Positions 1-12,870 of a stretch of 64,000 bases of DNA are shown one piece after another. The notes beneath the pieces were generated by a model. That model worked only from the letters and a program-made list of their open reading frames with translations. It made no database searches and was not told the DNA's origin. The translations under genes and the position numbers were made by a program. Origin of the DNA: Amaurobius ferox (Eukaryota; Arthropoda; Arachnida; Araneae; Amaurobiidae); the NCBI GenBank assembly GCA_951213105.1, contig OX578137.1, forward strand, positions 76,545,104-76,609,103. The letters run 5' to 3'. Numbering within the stretch: the first letter of the stretch is position 1; each line of letters starts with the position of its first letter.

Positions 1-1358
1 AAGTGACATAGTTCATATATTAAAATATTTTAATAATTAAATCATCAATTAGGTGTCATTTTATTAATTTAGCATCATTTCTGCAATTTTAATGATATTT
101 TTGTCAATCTGAGGTAAAATATCACCAAATTGTTGATACATCACTAGATTATTCGCCAAATGCATCAGCAAGTGTTACAGACAAACGGAGAGAAAAGCAT
201 TTCTTATGTAATAGAAGGTATGCCTGTCATATGATAGAAATCAGAATTTGTGAAATATTACTTCCCATTTATTGACATTTTTATCACTTTGGCAACATTT
301 AAAATAGCCACCAAGTTGGTGATATCCCACTAAATTTCTCGCTAGGTATTATAAACGGATGGAGAAATGGGTTCTTCTTATAGTCTACTCTTATGTTCTT
401 TCTAAGGTATTGAACTCAATTAGTCGTCATTTCATTGATTTAGTGTCAGTTTCATCAATTTGGCAAATTTTTATCAATTGGGTGACATTTTCGTCAATTC
501 GGAAACATTTAAAAAGTCAGCAATTTGGAGATATTCCGACAAATTTGTCACCAAAAGTTGCCAAACGTTACAGATAGAAAAATAGGTTATTCTTATAGTA
601 GAAACTTATATTCTTTTCAAGATATTGAATTTTTGTCAATTAGTCATAATTTTCATTGATTTAGTGTCATTTTTATCAGTTTGGCGACATTTTCATTAAT
701 TTGGCAACATTTAAAAAAGTTACTAAGTTAGCTATATTTTGCCAAAATCTCGCCAAGCATTATGGACAGAGAATTTAGTAATTCTTATAGCAGATAAATA
801 ACTATTGGCATTCAAATACAAAAGTATTACTCAAGTAACTTTTCTTATGAATGAAATGAGCTAGATCCATGAGAATGATGTCACCAAATTTATCACATGA
901 TATTACATATGAAAAGTGAGCATATTTTACAATATTTTTTTTTATTTCATGTCATTTTTTGATACATTTGTTTGAAAAATGTGTAATATATCAAAAATAG
1001 TTCATGCTAGCATTATAAAATTTATGTCAATCGTTTTCTAAGGAAAAATTACATAAGAAATAACTATTTGCATAACTATATTAAAGGTTTTGATTTTTTG
1101 ATGATTTTTTCAAAATTTCACTCGAAAATTTAAGGGGAAGGGGTCTGAACATTCGATTGTGTTTAAAAACAATAGGCTTCCTGTAATCACAGATTGTAAT
1201 TTTTGTACCAAATTTTGTTCGAATCACTCCATTCGTTCGTGAGATATCGTCTTTACAGACTCACACACACACACACACATCACCTCAAAAGCGTTTGATT
1301 CTTATTCAGGGATGCTTTAAACATGCTCTCCCGTCAAAAACTCGAATTTGAATCAGGC
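1..1358 (+). mobile_element. Helentron-like family-1 copy, 5' end outside window, 3' end lost
   Basis: This non-coding repeat is shared with copies at 5.3, 11.3, 15.2, 23.8 and 62.3 kb. The first 775 bases are about four imperfect copies of a unit of roughly 180-220 bp, starting near 1, 180, 357 and 578, rich in variants of 'ATTTGGCGACATTT' and 'CGGAGAAATGAGTTATTCTT'. Then comes the family's unique part: the 'ATGAATGGAACGAGCTAGATCCA' region near 850 (seen here in diverged form), the 'TTCTAATGAAAAATTACAT' region near 1040, and an (AC)n tract at about 1261-1281. The terminal hairpin present in the complete copies is missing; similarity stops after the 'AACTCGAATTTGAAT' stretch near 1355. No coding capacity was seen. 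The Helentron assignment is inference from the complete copies. Confidence 0.6.
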
Positions 1359-1532
1359 ATATTACACCTGCTCCAACGGGCATATTACACATGCATAACA
1401 GGTGGCGCTAAAGTGCTCACCAAGCAAGCATTAGCGAGATGGAAGCAAAGCCTTCCGACTCACAAAGCGAGTTACAGGGGTTGGCAAACATTGTGAGCAG
1501 GGGTTGGAGCCCCCTAATATATATATATATAT
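1359..1532. other. Unassigned stretch ending in (AT)n
   Basis: This short, relatively GC-rich, SINE-sized sequence runs into an (AT)n tail at about 1517-1532. The element 'CATATTACACMTG' occurs twice, near 1358 and 1380. I could not find convincing A and B boxes, so I do not call a SINE. Confidence 0.25.
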
Positions 1533-1703
1533 ACATATTGTTGATTATCTTTAGCTTGATGACTAGAAATTTGCATTTTATTTTACTCATGATTGATGAT
1601 TCTCTATTTAATACTTTTTTTTATTTTTTGTAGGCATATTTTAAAGTTAGGGTTTTTTGAGTTACAACTTCTCTCTATTCTATCATTGGATTTTCAAATT
1701 ATG

Positions 1704-1750
<47 letters not shown>
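1533..1750 (+). repeat. Dispersed repeat R3 with (AT)n arrays on both sides
   Basis: About 175 bases (1533-1706) match, as reverse complement, 28771-28950 on the far side of the Tigger element. Shared blocks include 'TTAGCTTGATGACTAGAAAT', 'GATGATTCTCTATTTAATA' and 'CTTCTCTCTATTCTATCATT'. Both copies abut (AT)n microsatellites; here the longer one runs 1707-1749. This is either a MITE that inserts into TA arrays or a repeat that seeds them. The family is not recognised. Confidence 0.55.
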
Positions 1751-1753
<3 letters not shown>

Positions 1754-2532
1754 TTGGGTACATCATGCTAAAAAGGGCCTGATTATCGTTTGCCAAATAT
1801 CGGCTAGTTTAGTTTTAATTGGATTGTTTAAAATATGAAGGTAAAGGGAAATTCGTAACTTCAAAAGTATCCATGAAATTAGAGTCTCTTTACCTCCATA
1901 GTTATATCTCAAATACTTATTATTTTCTTCAGGCTTTTTCTCAATAATGAAATTATATGTTATTTGATCTGAAGTTAATTTAATTTAAATAAGTATATGG
2001 TTTATGCTTGATTAGAGGGTTGGTTAATATTTAATATGCATGTGTCTGGACATATTAGGAGTTCAAGAGGTACTATATCTTCATTACAATAATAATTGTG
2101 AGACAAACAAAACTAAAAACTGTAGAATATTAATGTTTGAAAGAGTTGAATGGTAACTCACCCTCCAGAAATTGAGTAGTAAGTTACCAAAACAAATACT
2201 GAGCATTAAATAACACTAGAGTACAAATGCTCTGCATGGGTGGATACAGCTAGTAATTTGAAAACAGCTTAACTGATTTACAAGCTGTTTGAATTGTTTG
2301 TTAAGCATAAGTGCAAACACCTGTGTTAAAATATTTAAGATTTTGTATTGCATTAATTTTATATCAGTATTATCTTGGGCAATGCCAAGTAGTATAATAT
2401 TAACAAATATTAGTAGTTTGATATTAACAAATACTCTATTTTGTTATCAGACCATAGGAAAAATTCCTATTTAAAAAGTTCCTATGTATTCAAAAACTTA
2501 TATAATATCCAAAATAAATATATATTTTACAG
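1751..2532. other. Probable GLOD4 intron, nothing recognised
   Basis: AT-rich sequence upstream of the first visible GLOD4 exon. It ends in a polypyrimidine-poor but valid acceptor (TATTTTACAG at 2523-2532). No gene, RNA or clear repeat was seen in it. Confidence 0.4.
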
Positions 2533-2646
2533 CTTGCTGGCATTGAAGAGATTGTGAAGAAAGCTGGTCATAAAATCTTGACACCTCTAGTTAGTTTAGA
2601 AACACCTGGAAAAGCTACTGTTCATGTGGTTATATTAGCTGATCCT
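2533..2646 (+). CDS. GLOD4: GLOD4, third-last coding exon
   Basis: This 114-bp exon encodes 38 residues in phase 0, bounded by AG (2531-2532) and GTGAGT (2647-2652). The translation contains '[17 protein letters not shown]' followed by 'VILADP', and continues across the intron into '[11 protein letters not shown]'. This is the signature C-terminal region of glyoxalase domain-containing protein 4, in its second vicinal-oxygen-chelate domain. GLOD4 is a conserved animal member of the glyoxalase/VOC fold that has been reported as mitochondrial; its physiological substrate is not settled. Upstream exons lie outside the window or beyond recognition. The + strand, exon phase and downstream exons agree, so I am confident of the family. 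Confidence 0.93.
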
Positions 2647-3904
2647 GTGAGTATAAACATTAGAAACTGAATACTTGAAATTTTGTGAACTGAAATTTTG
2701 TTTAGTTTTAAATGACAATTTGATTATATTTGGTTAAAATGCTCCTTGTTTTATGCAAGTTTGTCTATCTGCTTCATAAGCCTTTTTTCCCAAAATAGTT
2801 TGCATCAGTGTTTTACAAAGTATGTTCTGTAGACCCTTTTATATTTCATGACAGTATTCTAGGGGTTCTGCAATGTGTCAGTTTTGTATAAATTTTATTA
2901 AAAATTGAATGAAGAATGAAAAAAACATAATAAAATTCGAATGCATAACTTTGAACGACAACAGAATTTTTCTTATTATAGGGTTCTGTCACCAAATTAA
3001 ATTTCAGTTGGTTTCTGTGATTAAAAAAGTTTGAAAAACACTGGTTTACATTAATATAGTTAACAGTACAATACAATCATGGTTTAATTTGATGTACTAT
3101 ATTTTTAATACTTTAACAGTGCAAACTAATTTTCTAGATGTATAGTGTCTAAAAAATTTTTAAGAATGTGGCTTTAGTTTATTTCTCAAGTTTTAAAAAT
3201 GTATCAGTAACACTGTATTTATATTGAATTGTTGGTCTATTATTATCTATTATTGGTCTGATTCATATATATTTTATTTGTAATTTATATTGGCTGAAAA
3301 AAATTAATCATTTTCCTATTACTTGTGTGATATTTTGATGAGACTTAGTAATTAAAACCATCATTTTAATTTGTCCTTTTATTGATGCCTAACCATGTTA
3401 AGGGAACATTGGAAATTTTGAAATAATGTTAAATAATGAAAGACTTTAATGAAACCTAGTAGGTAAGTAGTTAATACTTACATCTGAAATTTAAGAAAGC
3501 TGTGCTTTAATATTTGAACTGATCAGTTTTTATCATCTTAATATGTGTAGTCCAAGTGCTGTGAAATACATTTCTTTATCTTGTAATGCTGAAAATTTTT
3601 GCGCATTTAGAAAAATGTTTATTACACTAGAAATATAGACTATACTAGGGGCTACCACTAACTATGTTGATTTATGGGGCCTACATCCACAACCACCATT
3701 TCAGACAGTGCATGTTCAGTAAAAACAGATTGGTTTGGTTAACTACAGTTCCATTATGGATGTTTTGAAGATAAACCTGTTGACGTTCATATTATTGGTG
3801 TCTATTATTACAATCTTCTGGTGGATGATTTGTATTGAGATAATAATATTTGAATAGGCCAGCTGTATAAAAAAAAAGGGGGGGTACCTTGGTGTGTGAA
3901 GCAC

Positions 3905-4337
3905 TTAACCTTCTGACTGCTTATGCCACGATATCCACAGGCAATGCGAATGTAGCAAAAATTGCTCATCCGACAATTATCACAGGCTTTGATTACTTCT
4001 CCTCAATTTATTTACTCATACCACTTTTTCCCTATTTTAGTATTAAAAGTCTAAATATATACAATATTAATATATGCAGTATTTAAGCTTTTAAATAGTA
4101 TTTCATCTAATAGGTGGTAATAGTTGTTCACAATGTTTTTTCATCATTTGGCAACTGATAGTAGTCATATATACAATATTTAAATTTTTAAATCATATTT
4201 TGTTTAATAGGTGATGACAGTTGCCCACTACATTCTTGCTTTTTGAACAAAAAATTGGCAAAAGAATCATTGGGAAAAAAATCATTCATTTTTTGAAGTG
4301 ACATAGGCCCTTACACCCTCATCAGTCAAAGGATTAA
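3905..4337. mobile_element. Probable piggyBac-like MITE
   Basis: Both ends read inward from TTAA: 'TTAACCTTCTGACTGCT' at 3905 and, as reverse complement at 4337, 'TTAATCCTTTGACTGATG'. A TTAA target duplication and termini near CCYTTTGACTGC are typical of piggyBac-type elements. The 433-bp interior has no transposase. Termini are imperfect, so the call is moderate. Confidence 0.45.
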
Positions 4338-5280
4338 GCAGAGGATGAATCATACTACATTGCATGCTCCTTGAACATGCATTATAGGCTCGCTTTCTGA
4401 TTAGAGGGCTTTAAATATTGAAAGGATGGAAAAGATGCTCTTTCTACACACTCATTGTAGCATAGTTTTGATTGGAGAGAGAAGGCTGAAAACTGGAGTG
4501 CACTTTAATGAAATACTAAACTAACTTTAAATATTATAGACGTCTCAATTAGTATCATTAAAGACATTGATTTTGCTATTCATGGAGATGCACTTCTTGG
4601 TTTTGCTGAATAATTTAAACTTTCTATTAAATTTTGACACAGTTAAGTAATCTTACCCTTGACATCGTGAATCTGCTTTAAAAAGCATGACAATCTGTGA
4701 AGTAAGGAGTTACACCCACTAAGGACTGATTCTTCTAATAAATGATGGACTCCAGTTAACCAAATTTATTTTGCACCTACTAATAATAGAACCTGCTAGC
4801 AACTTTTTGTAAATGGTCTTTCATATTACTTGTGAAGGTTACATGCTTAGTTTGTATTGTTTACTATGTATGTAACATGGATATGATCATTTTTTACTTT
4901 AAATGTTTTGAATTTCTTTTTTAACATGTCATATGGTCATTCTTGTCATTCATGTAATCCAAGAATAAGTCCCAATTTTTACATTAAAATGAATCTGAAT
5001 TTACATTTTACATAACCTACATTGTCTAAATGGTTTAATATAATTTCAATCAAATACTGATATAATGGTTTAATATATTTTCAATCAAATACTGATTTGC
5101 AATCAATTTAGAATTAAGTGTGCTCCTATTAATCCTTGTATGCATTATAAAATTCTTACCAAACATATCCATCATAACTTTGTATGTCCTAAATTTAAAA
5201 TCTAGTATTATTCTGGTGTACTTCAACTAACAGTTTAAGAGTTTTGCTACATTTCTGGTATTCTGCTACAATATTTTATT

Positions 5281-6054
5281 ATCTTCCTTACATGCATAGT
5301 ATAATAGATAAGGAAAATATTGTGATGAGAGTCGAAAATTTGAATTTAAATTTTCAAGAGGACATTTTTATCATCCCTGAACTTAAATCGAACATATTTG
5401 ATATGAGCAATACAATCCGTGAATACTAGAACTCTATAGATTTTAAATACAATGCAGTGTTCAGAAAATCCCCCCTCCCATCCTAATTTTCAAATGCATT
5501 TTTCTAAAATATCATTTAAAAATCAGGACCTTCAATAATGATAGTAAACAATCGTTTCATACACAATTTTTTCATTAAAAAATAAATGATATAAACTTTC
5601 AAATGCTAACCCATTCTTAAAATATTGCACAATTTTTAAATAACTTTATAAAAAAACTACATAAAATTAAAAAAATAGTATCATCAAATATGTTCAATTT
5701 CCATATGCAATATTATGCAACAAATCAGTTAACACTATTCATGTGTTCATTCCATTCACAAGAGAAAATACTTTTTGTAGTAGTTTTGTATTTTGATGCT
5801 AAAATTTTACTAATAGTCATTTATATTTACAGAATATTAATTAAATGTCAGTTGAACTTTGTTGGGGATTTTGCATGTGTTTATAAATAATTTATTCTGT
5901 TTGGACTAATAAGTTGTGTCAAAACCACCCAATTTCAGTTTTTATGATGTTAATTTAATGCCAGAAGCATTGCATCATGGATCTTATACACCATTATTTT
6001 ACTGTGGGGGAAGTAATCATTGCATTATGTAAGTCATATGCTGCCCACATAAGA
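5281..6054 (-). mobile_element. Helentron-like family-1 copy, short, reverse
   Basis: Read on the minus strand, the element starts at 'TCTTATGTGGGCAGCATATG' (6054 downward), a diverged form of the family 5' end. It ends in the terminal hairpin at about 5283-5314, where 'ATCTTCCTTA' pairs with 'TAAGGAAAAT'. The 3' half shared with other copies is clear. The internal tandem units are absent or reduced. It has no coding capacity and lies in the GLOD4 intron in antisense orientation. Confidence 0.6.
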
Positions 6055-6189
6055 TTTTTTGTTTATCATATTTATTAAGTTATAATTTATTATTAAATTT
6101 AATTAAAATTATTAAATCCTATTAAAATTATTAAATTCCACTTGCCCATGTAATGGTAGCATAAAGTTTTGCCTTTTGTTATACTCATG

Positions 6190-9015
6190 TGATAGCATCA
6201 CAGTCACTCCATGTGAAATGAGCAAGCACAGTGGGTTGTTCGATCATTTTATTATTTTTTTATATACCTACCATAGTTAATACCATTTGTGTGAATATCA
6301 AAACCATCTTTCTTTTTTTCTTTATCTGGGACTATTTTTACTTGCCGTGGCGGGCTAAAATTCAGATTTTCTGAGGTTTGCGGAAATTACTATAACTTGA
6401 TAACTATCCAAGATAACTGAACAATCTTTTTCCTCCCCTAAAAGTAGGCATTTTGAGCTTTCAGAATAGATTTTCCTTTTGCATTTAGTTCTTAGTTTAA
6501 CAAGCTGAAAATGGACTTAAATTCAGCAAATATGAATGTCAAAATCACCATTTTCAGGTACCTATAACTCCAGAAAGGTAGGCTAAATACCAAGAGCTTA
6601 TATTTTTTTTTTCACAAACTAGAGGTAGACAGCTTTTAGCTCATTGAGAAAAAAAATCCATTTTTAAAATCCCCTACTACCTTTTTTTAACACTAAACTT
6701 GCCCAAAATTAAAAAATTGCATATTTCACGGTCAAATATTTTGAAAAGGGGACCTGATAAAAATTTGTTATTTTTGTGTTAACTACTCTATTGATGCCCC
6801 TATAAAGTGGCATGAATTTCACTTTGTGGTTCAGTGTGGTTTTAGAATTATGAGGAATTTAGAATTATGTGGTAAACCACTCTTAAGATAAACAAACATT
6901 TATGCATTTAGACCATTATTATGGGCAAATGTAGTTTTATGTACCATTATAAACGATTATATTATATTTTGAAATTTTATATACTGAACATGCCTTACTG
7001 GTCATAATGCATGCAAGATTTCACTATTTCACCTTCTGCCTTAAAAAGAAATCATAAACTTCATTTCTGATGTTTTCTAGCCTTTAATCAAATTATATTT
7101 GATGTACATGTGTGCTCTTTCTATTTAATAATTAAATTTATTTGCCCTATATTATTATAAATTGTATTATTTACTAGTAGTATACCCATTATTTGTACAA
7201 AACATATAAAGAAACTTAAAATTACAATTGTGTGCAAATTCCTATAGTATTCTAAATGACATTCTTATTCAAAACATTCTATTAAAACATTTAATTTAAT
7301 TTTCCTAAAAAGAAATATAAGAATATCTGTTCTTGCTATACAAAATTATCATCATAAACAGATCTGAAGAATAAAACATCCTGATCCTGTTTGTAAACAA
7401 ATTTACAAAACATATAAAAATTTATCAATATATGCCAAAATGAAATCGCAATGAAATTGGATCAACATATGCTAAAATGGTATTAGAAGATATACTTGTA
7501 GCATTTTTATTCTGTATTAACAATTGGCTAAACTTTATATATGAGTTTGAAATATATTTACCAAACAAATGACTTAAGAAATTGAAAATATCAATAATCC
7601 CTATAAACTTTCAAGGAGAAAGTTATAATTGATATAATGGTAAATATATTTCAAACTCATATATTAAGTTTAGCCAGCTGTTGAAACAATAAAAATAGTA
7701 CAAGTATGTCTTCTAATACTGTTTTCACTCTTTTATTTTGGTATATGTTAATCAAATTTCATAGCGATTTCATTTTGGCATATATTGATCAAGTTTTATA
7801 TTTTTTGTAAATTTGTTTACAAATTGGACCAGAATGTTTTATTCTTTAGATATGTCTATGAAGATAATTTTGTATAGCGAGAACAGATATTCTTATACTT
7901 CTTTTTAGGAAAATTAAATATTTTAATAGAATGTTTTGAATAAAAATATCATTTAGAATACTATAGGAATTTGTGCATAATTGTAAATTTTAAGTTCCTT
8001 TATATGTTTTGTACAAAGAATGGGTATACTACTAATAAATAATATAATTTAAAATAATGTAGGACAAATAAATTTGATTATTAAATAGAAAGAACATACA
8101 TGTACATCAAATATAATTTGATTAAAGGCTAGAAAACATCGAAAATGAAGTTTATGTTTACTTTTTAAGGCAGAAGGTGAAATCTTGCATGATTATGACC
8201 AGTAAGGTATGTTCAATGTATAAAATTTCAAAATATAATATAACTAATTGTTTTTAATGGTATATAAAACTACATTTACCCATAATAATAGTCTAAATGC
8301 ATAATTTTTATTTATTTTGAGAGTGCTTTTCTACCACATTTTGAGTCCTCATAATTCCAAAAGCACACTGAACCACAAAATCAAATCAATACCACCTATA
8401 GGGTACCAATAGAGTAGTTAACACAAAAAATTTAAAATTTTTATCAACTCCCCTCTTTAAGATTGGAATGATTGAGGAGATTGAGACCTCTTTAAGATTG
8501 AGACCTTGAAATATGCAAATTTTTAATTTTTGGCAAGTTTAGTGTTAAAAAAGTGTAGAAGGGGATTTTAGAAATGGATTTTTTTTCTCATGAGCTAAAA
8601 GCTGTCTTCCTTTAATTTGTGAGGAAATATATACGCTCTTGGTATTTAGCTTTTCTGGAATTGTAGGCACCTGAAAATGGCGATTTTGCCATTCATATTT
8701 GCTAAATTTAAGTCCATTTTAAGCTTGTTAAGCTTAAAAAGCTAAATGCAACTTAAATACCTATTCTGAAAGCTCAAAATGTCTACTTTTAGGGGAAAAA
8801 AGATTGTTCAGTTACCTTGGATCGTTATCCAGTTATAGTAATTTCTTTGAACCCCAGAAAACCCATATTTTGACCCACCCTGGCAAATAAAAAACTAAAA
8901 ATGGTTTTGGTATACACACAAATGGTACTAACTATGGTAGGAATATAAAAAATAATAAAATGGCTGAGCAACCTGCTGTGCTCATTTCATGTGGAATGAT
9001 TCGTCAAGCAATCTA
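6190..9015. repeat. Imperfect palindrome of about 2.8 kb inside the GLOD4 intron
   Basis: The left arm (about 6190-7564) and right arm (about 7638-9015) are reverse complements along their whole length with scattered substitutions and small indels; the central spacer is 73 bases (7565-7637). Matched landmarks: 'CATGTGAAATGAGC' at 6212 with its complement near 8983; 'CTAAAAGTAGGCATTTTGAG' at 6438 with its complement near 8772; 'TTTGAAATATATTTACCA' at 7547 with its complement at 7638. No ORF of note. This could be a foldback element or an inverted duplication. Since it lies in a transcribed intron, the pre-mRNA could fold into a long double strand. Confidence 0.85.
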
Positions 9016-9238
9016 AATAAAAAATAAATCTGTCTAAATATTTCTTAATACTCACAGCTGCAATTTGTATAGTAAATTCATGTTCTATTTCTAATACCAT
9101 GAGAGATAGATAATAGAACTAAGTTGAAAAGAAGTGTAATTTATAGGATGCCTGGAAATATTTTCTTGTGCATTCTAATATTTTTAATTGCTACATACAT
9201 TTTTTGGTAAATATCATGCTGAGTAAACTGTTTTTTAG

Positions 9239-9325
9239 GATGGGCATGAAATATGCTTCGTTGGTGATGAATCCTTCAGAGAGTTGTCCAAAGTGGATCC
9301 AAAAGGAGAAGCTTTATTACAAGAA
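9239..9325 (+). CDS. GLOD4: GLOD4, penultimate coding exon
   Basis: This 87-bp phase-0 exon encodes 29 residues beginning '[18 protein letters not shown]' and continuing through '[10 protein letters not shown]'. It lies between TTTTTTAG (ending 9238) and the donor GTAAG (9326). '[11 protein letters not shown]' is one of the most conserved stretches of GLOD4. It completes the C-terminal VOC domain begun in the preceding exon. The preserved splice sites and open frame indicate a functional exon despite the large introns. Confidence 0.94.
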
Positions 9326-11013
9326 GTAAGAATGCCATTTAATTAACATTGTTTCCATCATTGATCTTTCCTTGTACATCATAAACTCTTATAAAGTAGG
9401 TGTGTTTTGTTTAAAATGTTTTTATGTAATGTGAAGATGACTATCTTTTATTAAAATTACTTTCTGTTATACTTTCTTTTTTGCAGCATTGTTTTCTGAT
9501 TTTTTGAAGACAATACTGCAAAGAAGCATTTATAGCATTGTGCTCTGGACCCTAGCATTGTGCATGATTGATGGACATCAATCATGCACATTTTAAGAAC
9601 GCAGGGGGGGGGGGGGGGATATGAAAATTTGAAAAAGAGAAAAGTGAATATTTTAAAATGCAAATGTGCAATTAGTAAATTAAAAATTATGGTGGAAAGT
9701 TTTCATGTAAAAGTTATGATAAAACCAATAACCTTCCAATATTTTGACTTTAATATTTTAAAAAGCCTCAGAAATTTGGAAAAAGAAATAGCCTAATATA
9801 GTAGCGAGGTATAAGCTGAATAAGGTTGATTTCTAGGTTTTACCCTATATAACTCTGGAAAGGGTTTTAAACCAAGTAGAATCTGTGCTTGTTGAAATGC
9901 ATGTGGTTACCTTAGCATGGAAACTTTGAAGGAAGAACAGAAAATAAGTACTAAGGCTATAATGGTGATGCTTATGAAACATAAGTCTGCTTTTCAAGTG
10001 CAAATACATTAATAGGAGTGTATGCAGCGTGAAAATATGATCCATGCATACCCTTCCTGGTAAAATAGGAGTGTGTTCTGTAGAAGGTATACTATATTTC
10101 TTAATCTAAGTGTCTTATATGTCTTATATAATTTGTGTAAAAAACTTTACAAAATTAAAAATAATGGAGATAGGTCTATAATGAGCAAGCTCCAGGGAAT
10201 CACCCTTTTTAAAAATTGGATAGATCAAGATTTTATTCCAATTTTTTGGCATGGAATTATTTTGTCAGGAAAAGAATGATATAAAATTTAGGAGTACCAT
10301 TAATTATAGATTTGTTTTTAATACCATCAAAACCTGACAATTTATAACGTTTAAATTTTTTATCACAGTTTGGAGTTCAGTTTCCAAGATATCTTAATCT
10401 AGAATTAGATCACAAACCAGCAAGTAGGTAGAGGGAGATTAACAGGCATTATTAAATGAAAAAAGGTTTTAAAAGTAATTAGTGAAAGAGTTTGGTGAAA
10501 CATATACAATTTGTTTTTTTCTAGGACAAAAAACATTAATAATTGACCAAAAATCAATTGGGTGTTTGGATTAAATAAGTTTTGTGTGAATCTCATAAAT
10601 GAAATCGATTAATATAATTTCTTTAACGCCAGCAGTATTCCAAGGTTAAAATCACTCTTGCTTTTACAGAAATTCCTAGCTACTTTTCTGCCTTTATTGT
10701 AAGTTCAAAACAATTATTGTTGCACCAAATATTATTTTGTGTTTGTAGATTGTAATTACTTTGATATTTCACAGTTATAAACCTTCTCACCATATCTGCC
10801 ATCTCAAAAATGCAATTAGATAGAGAAGCATATAAAACTTTGATCGTGATTTGATCACCATCATTAATCTGGAATGAAGCAGCACTCAACTTTTTATACA
10901 AAATAGATTTGTATAAAGATGAGGACTTAGGTTTCCATTTAAGATTTTTAGAGATACTAACAAATTGCTTCAAGTAAGTATTTAAATACAGTTCCCTGTA
11001 TCCAATTCAAGGT

Positions 11014-12870
11014 TTAACACTAAAGCTGTAAGATGGGTCAATTTGACCCACATCAAATTTTGTTCCCATTTTTTTTAAAAATTTACAAGCAAAACAAAAT
11101 AAAAGAATCTTGACTTTTCACAATATTATGTGAATAACAGCCTACAAATATGACTCGTTAGAGATAGTTTCGTGTTTTTAGCCCTTATACCTAAAAATGA
11201 AAATCCATAGATAAAAATTGCTTAAAACTTTATGCGCCAATAGCAAAACACCTTAAAAAAATGAAATTTGCATATATACTGTACAATGTTTTTACTTTCC
11301 TTATATACATATAATGTATAAGGAAAGTATTGTGACGGGGTCGAAAATTTAAATTCAAGTTTTCAATGGGAGACCACATTTCAAGCATCCCTGAACACGA
11401 ATCAGGCGTTTTTGAAATATCTGTGTGTGTCAGTGAGTCTGTGGAGACGATAACTGAAGAACAAAATTTGGTACAAAAATTACAATCCATGAATACTGGA
11501 AGCCTATTGTTTTTATATGCAATCGAATGTTCAGAACCCCCCTAAATTTTTGAGTGAAATTTGAAAAAATCATCAAAACATTAGAACATTTAATAAAGTT
11601 ACACAAATAGTCATCTCTTATGTAATTTTTCATTAGAAAACGATTGGCATAAATTTTAGAATGCTAGCATAAACCGTTCTCGAGATATTGCACATTTTTC
11701 AAAAAAATTATAAAAAAATCATATAAAAAAAATATTACCTATTATGAAATATGTTCACTTTACATAAGTAATATCATGTGATAAATTTGATGACATCATT
11801 CTCTTGGATCTAGCTAGTTCCATTCATGTGAAAAGATACTTTAGGTAATACTTTTGTATTTGGATGCTAATAATCATTTATGTTAATCGTCATGCTAATA
11901 ATCATTTGCTACAAGAATAACTTATTTCTCCATCCATAATACTTTGCGAGATTTTAGCGGAATTTGGCCAACTTGGTGACTTTTTGAAATGTTGCCAAAT
12001 CAACGAAAATGTCACCAAATTAATAAAAAATTATGCTAAATCAATAAATATGACTAAATGATGAAGGTTCAATATCTTGGAAAGAACATAAATGTAGACT
12101 ATAAGAATAACACATTTCTCCATCCATCCGTCCGTAATGTTTGGCGAGAAATTTAGTGGGACGTCAGCAACTATTTTAAATGTTACTAAAATGACAAAAA
12201 TATCGCCAAATGGGAAGTAATGCCTCACAAATTTTGATTTCTGTCGTATGATAGGCATACTTTCTAGTATATAAGAAACACTCTTCTCTCCCTTTGGCTG
12301 TAACACTTGGTAATGCATTTGGCAAACTTAGCAAATAATTTAGCAAAGTTTTTCCACCTTGGCGATATTTCACCCCAAATTGACAAAAATATCATCAAAA
12401 TTGCAAAAATGACGTTAAATTAATGAAAATTATGCCTAATTGATGGCGTAATTATTAAGGTATTTTAATATATGGACTATATCGCTCATTGCGGATGTGT
12501 GCTATCGATATTGACAATTGTTTAGAGTTGCACAAAGTATAAGTTAATTGAGTATTTTGATATAGTTTTACATGTTGTCATCCGGAAAATCATCAAATAT
12601 ACAATTCAAGGACAAAAACACAGCGCCATGGATCTTATACATTATTTTTTTACTGTAAAAGTAGGAAATTCATTGCATTATCTAAGGAAAGTCATGGTTT
12701 GCCCACATCAGATTTTTTAAATTTATTTTATGTTTATAATATTATGTAATCTAAATATTACTCACAAAGAAATAATTGTCATTATTATAAAAATAAATTT
12801 TTATTTGTACACTGGAACATATATTTTTATACTCAGTGTCAATATGACCCATCCTGCAGTTTTAGGTACC
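11014..12870. mobile_element. MITE with a family-1 element nested in it
   Basis: Left end: TTAA at 11014, then 'AAGCTGTAAGATGGGTCAAT'. Right end, as reverse complement from about 12865: 'AAACTGCAGGATGGGTCATA'. These form imperfect terminal inverted repeats of about 25 bp with a TGGGTCAnnnTGAC core, reminiscent of piggyBac-type MITEs. The right TTAA is not intact. Almost all of the interior is the Helentron-like copy at 11292-12712, so the MITE was there first. Confidence 0.4.
11292..12712 (-). mobile_element. Helentron-like family-1 copy, full length, reverse
   Basis: Read on the minus strand it begins at 12712 with 'TCTGATGTGGGCAAACCATG' and the motif ACTTTCCTTAGATA. It then has about four internal tandem units (roughly 11900-12470), the unique 3' part and an (AC)-rich tract. 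It ends in the 3' hairpin at 11293-11328, where ACTTTCCTTATATAC pairs with GTATAAGGAAAGT. A T-rich flank adjoins the start. No ORF encodes a Rep/helicase, so it is non-autonomous. Ends, hairpin position, internal microsatellite and central tandem repeats match the published architecture of Helentron-associated elements; the assignment is inference. Confidence 0.65.

Larger units (their letters stand above)
2647..9238 (+). other. GLOD4: GLOD4 intron (6.6 kb), repeat-filled
   Basis: The intron has a GTGAGT donor and a TTTTTTAG acceptor. It contains a piggyBac-like MITE (3905-4337), a family-1 Helentron-like copy in reverse (5281-6054) and a palindrome of about 2.8 kb (about 6190-9015). Diverged tandem sequence of roughly 110-bp period lies at about 4060-4240. 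The rest (2647-3900 and 4340-5280) is plain AT-rich sequence with nothing I recognise. Confidence 0.85.
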
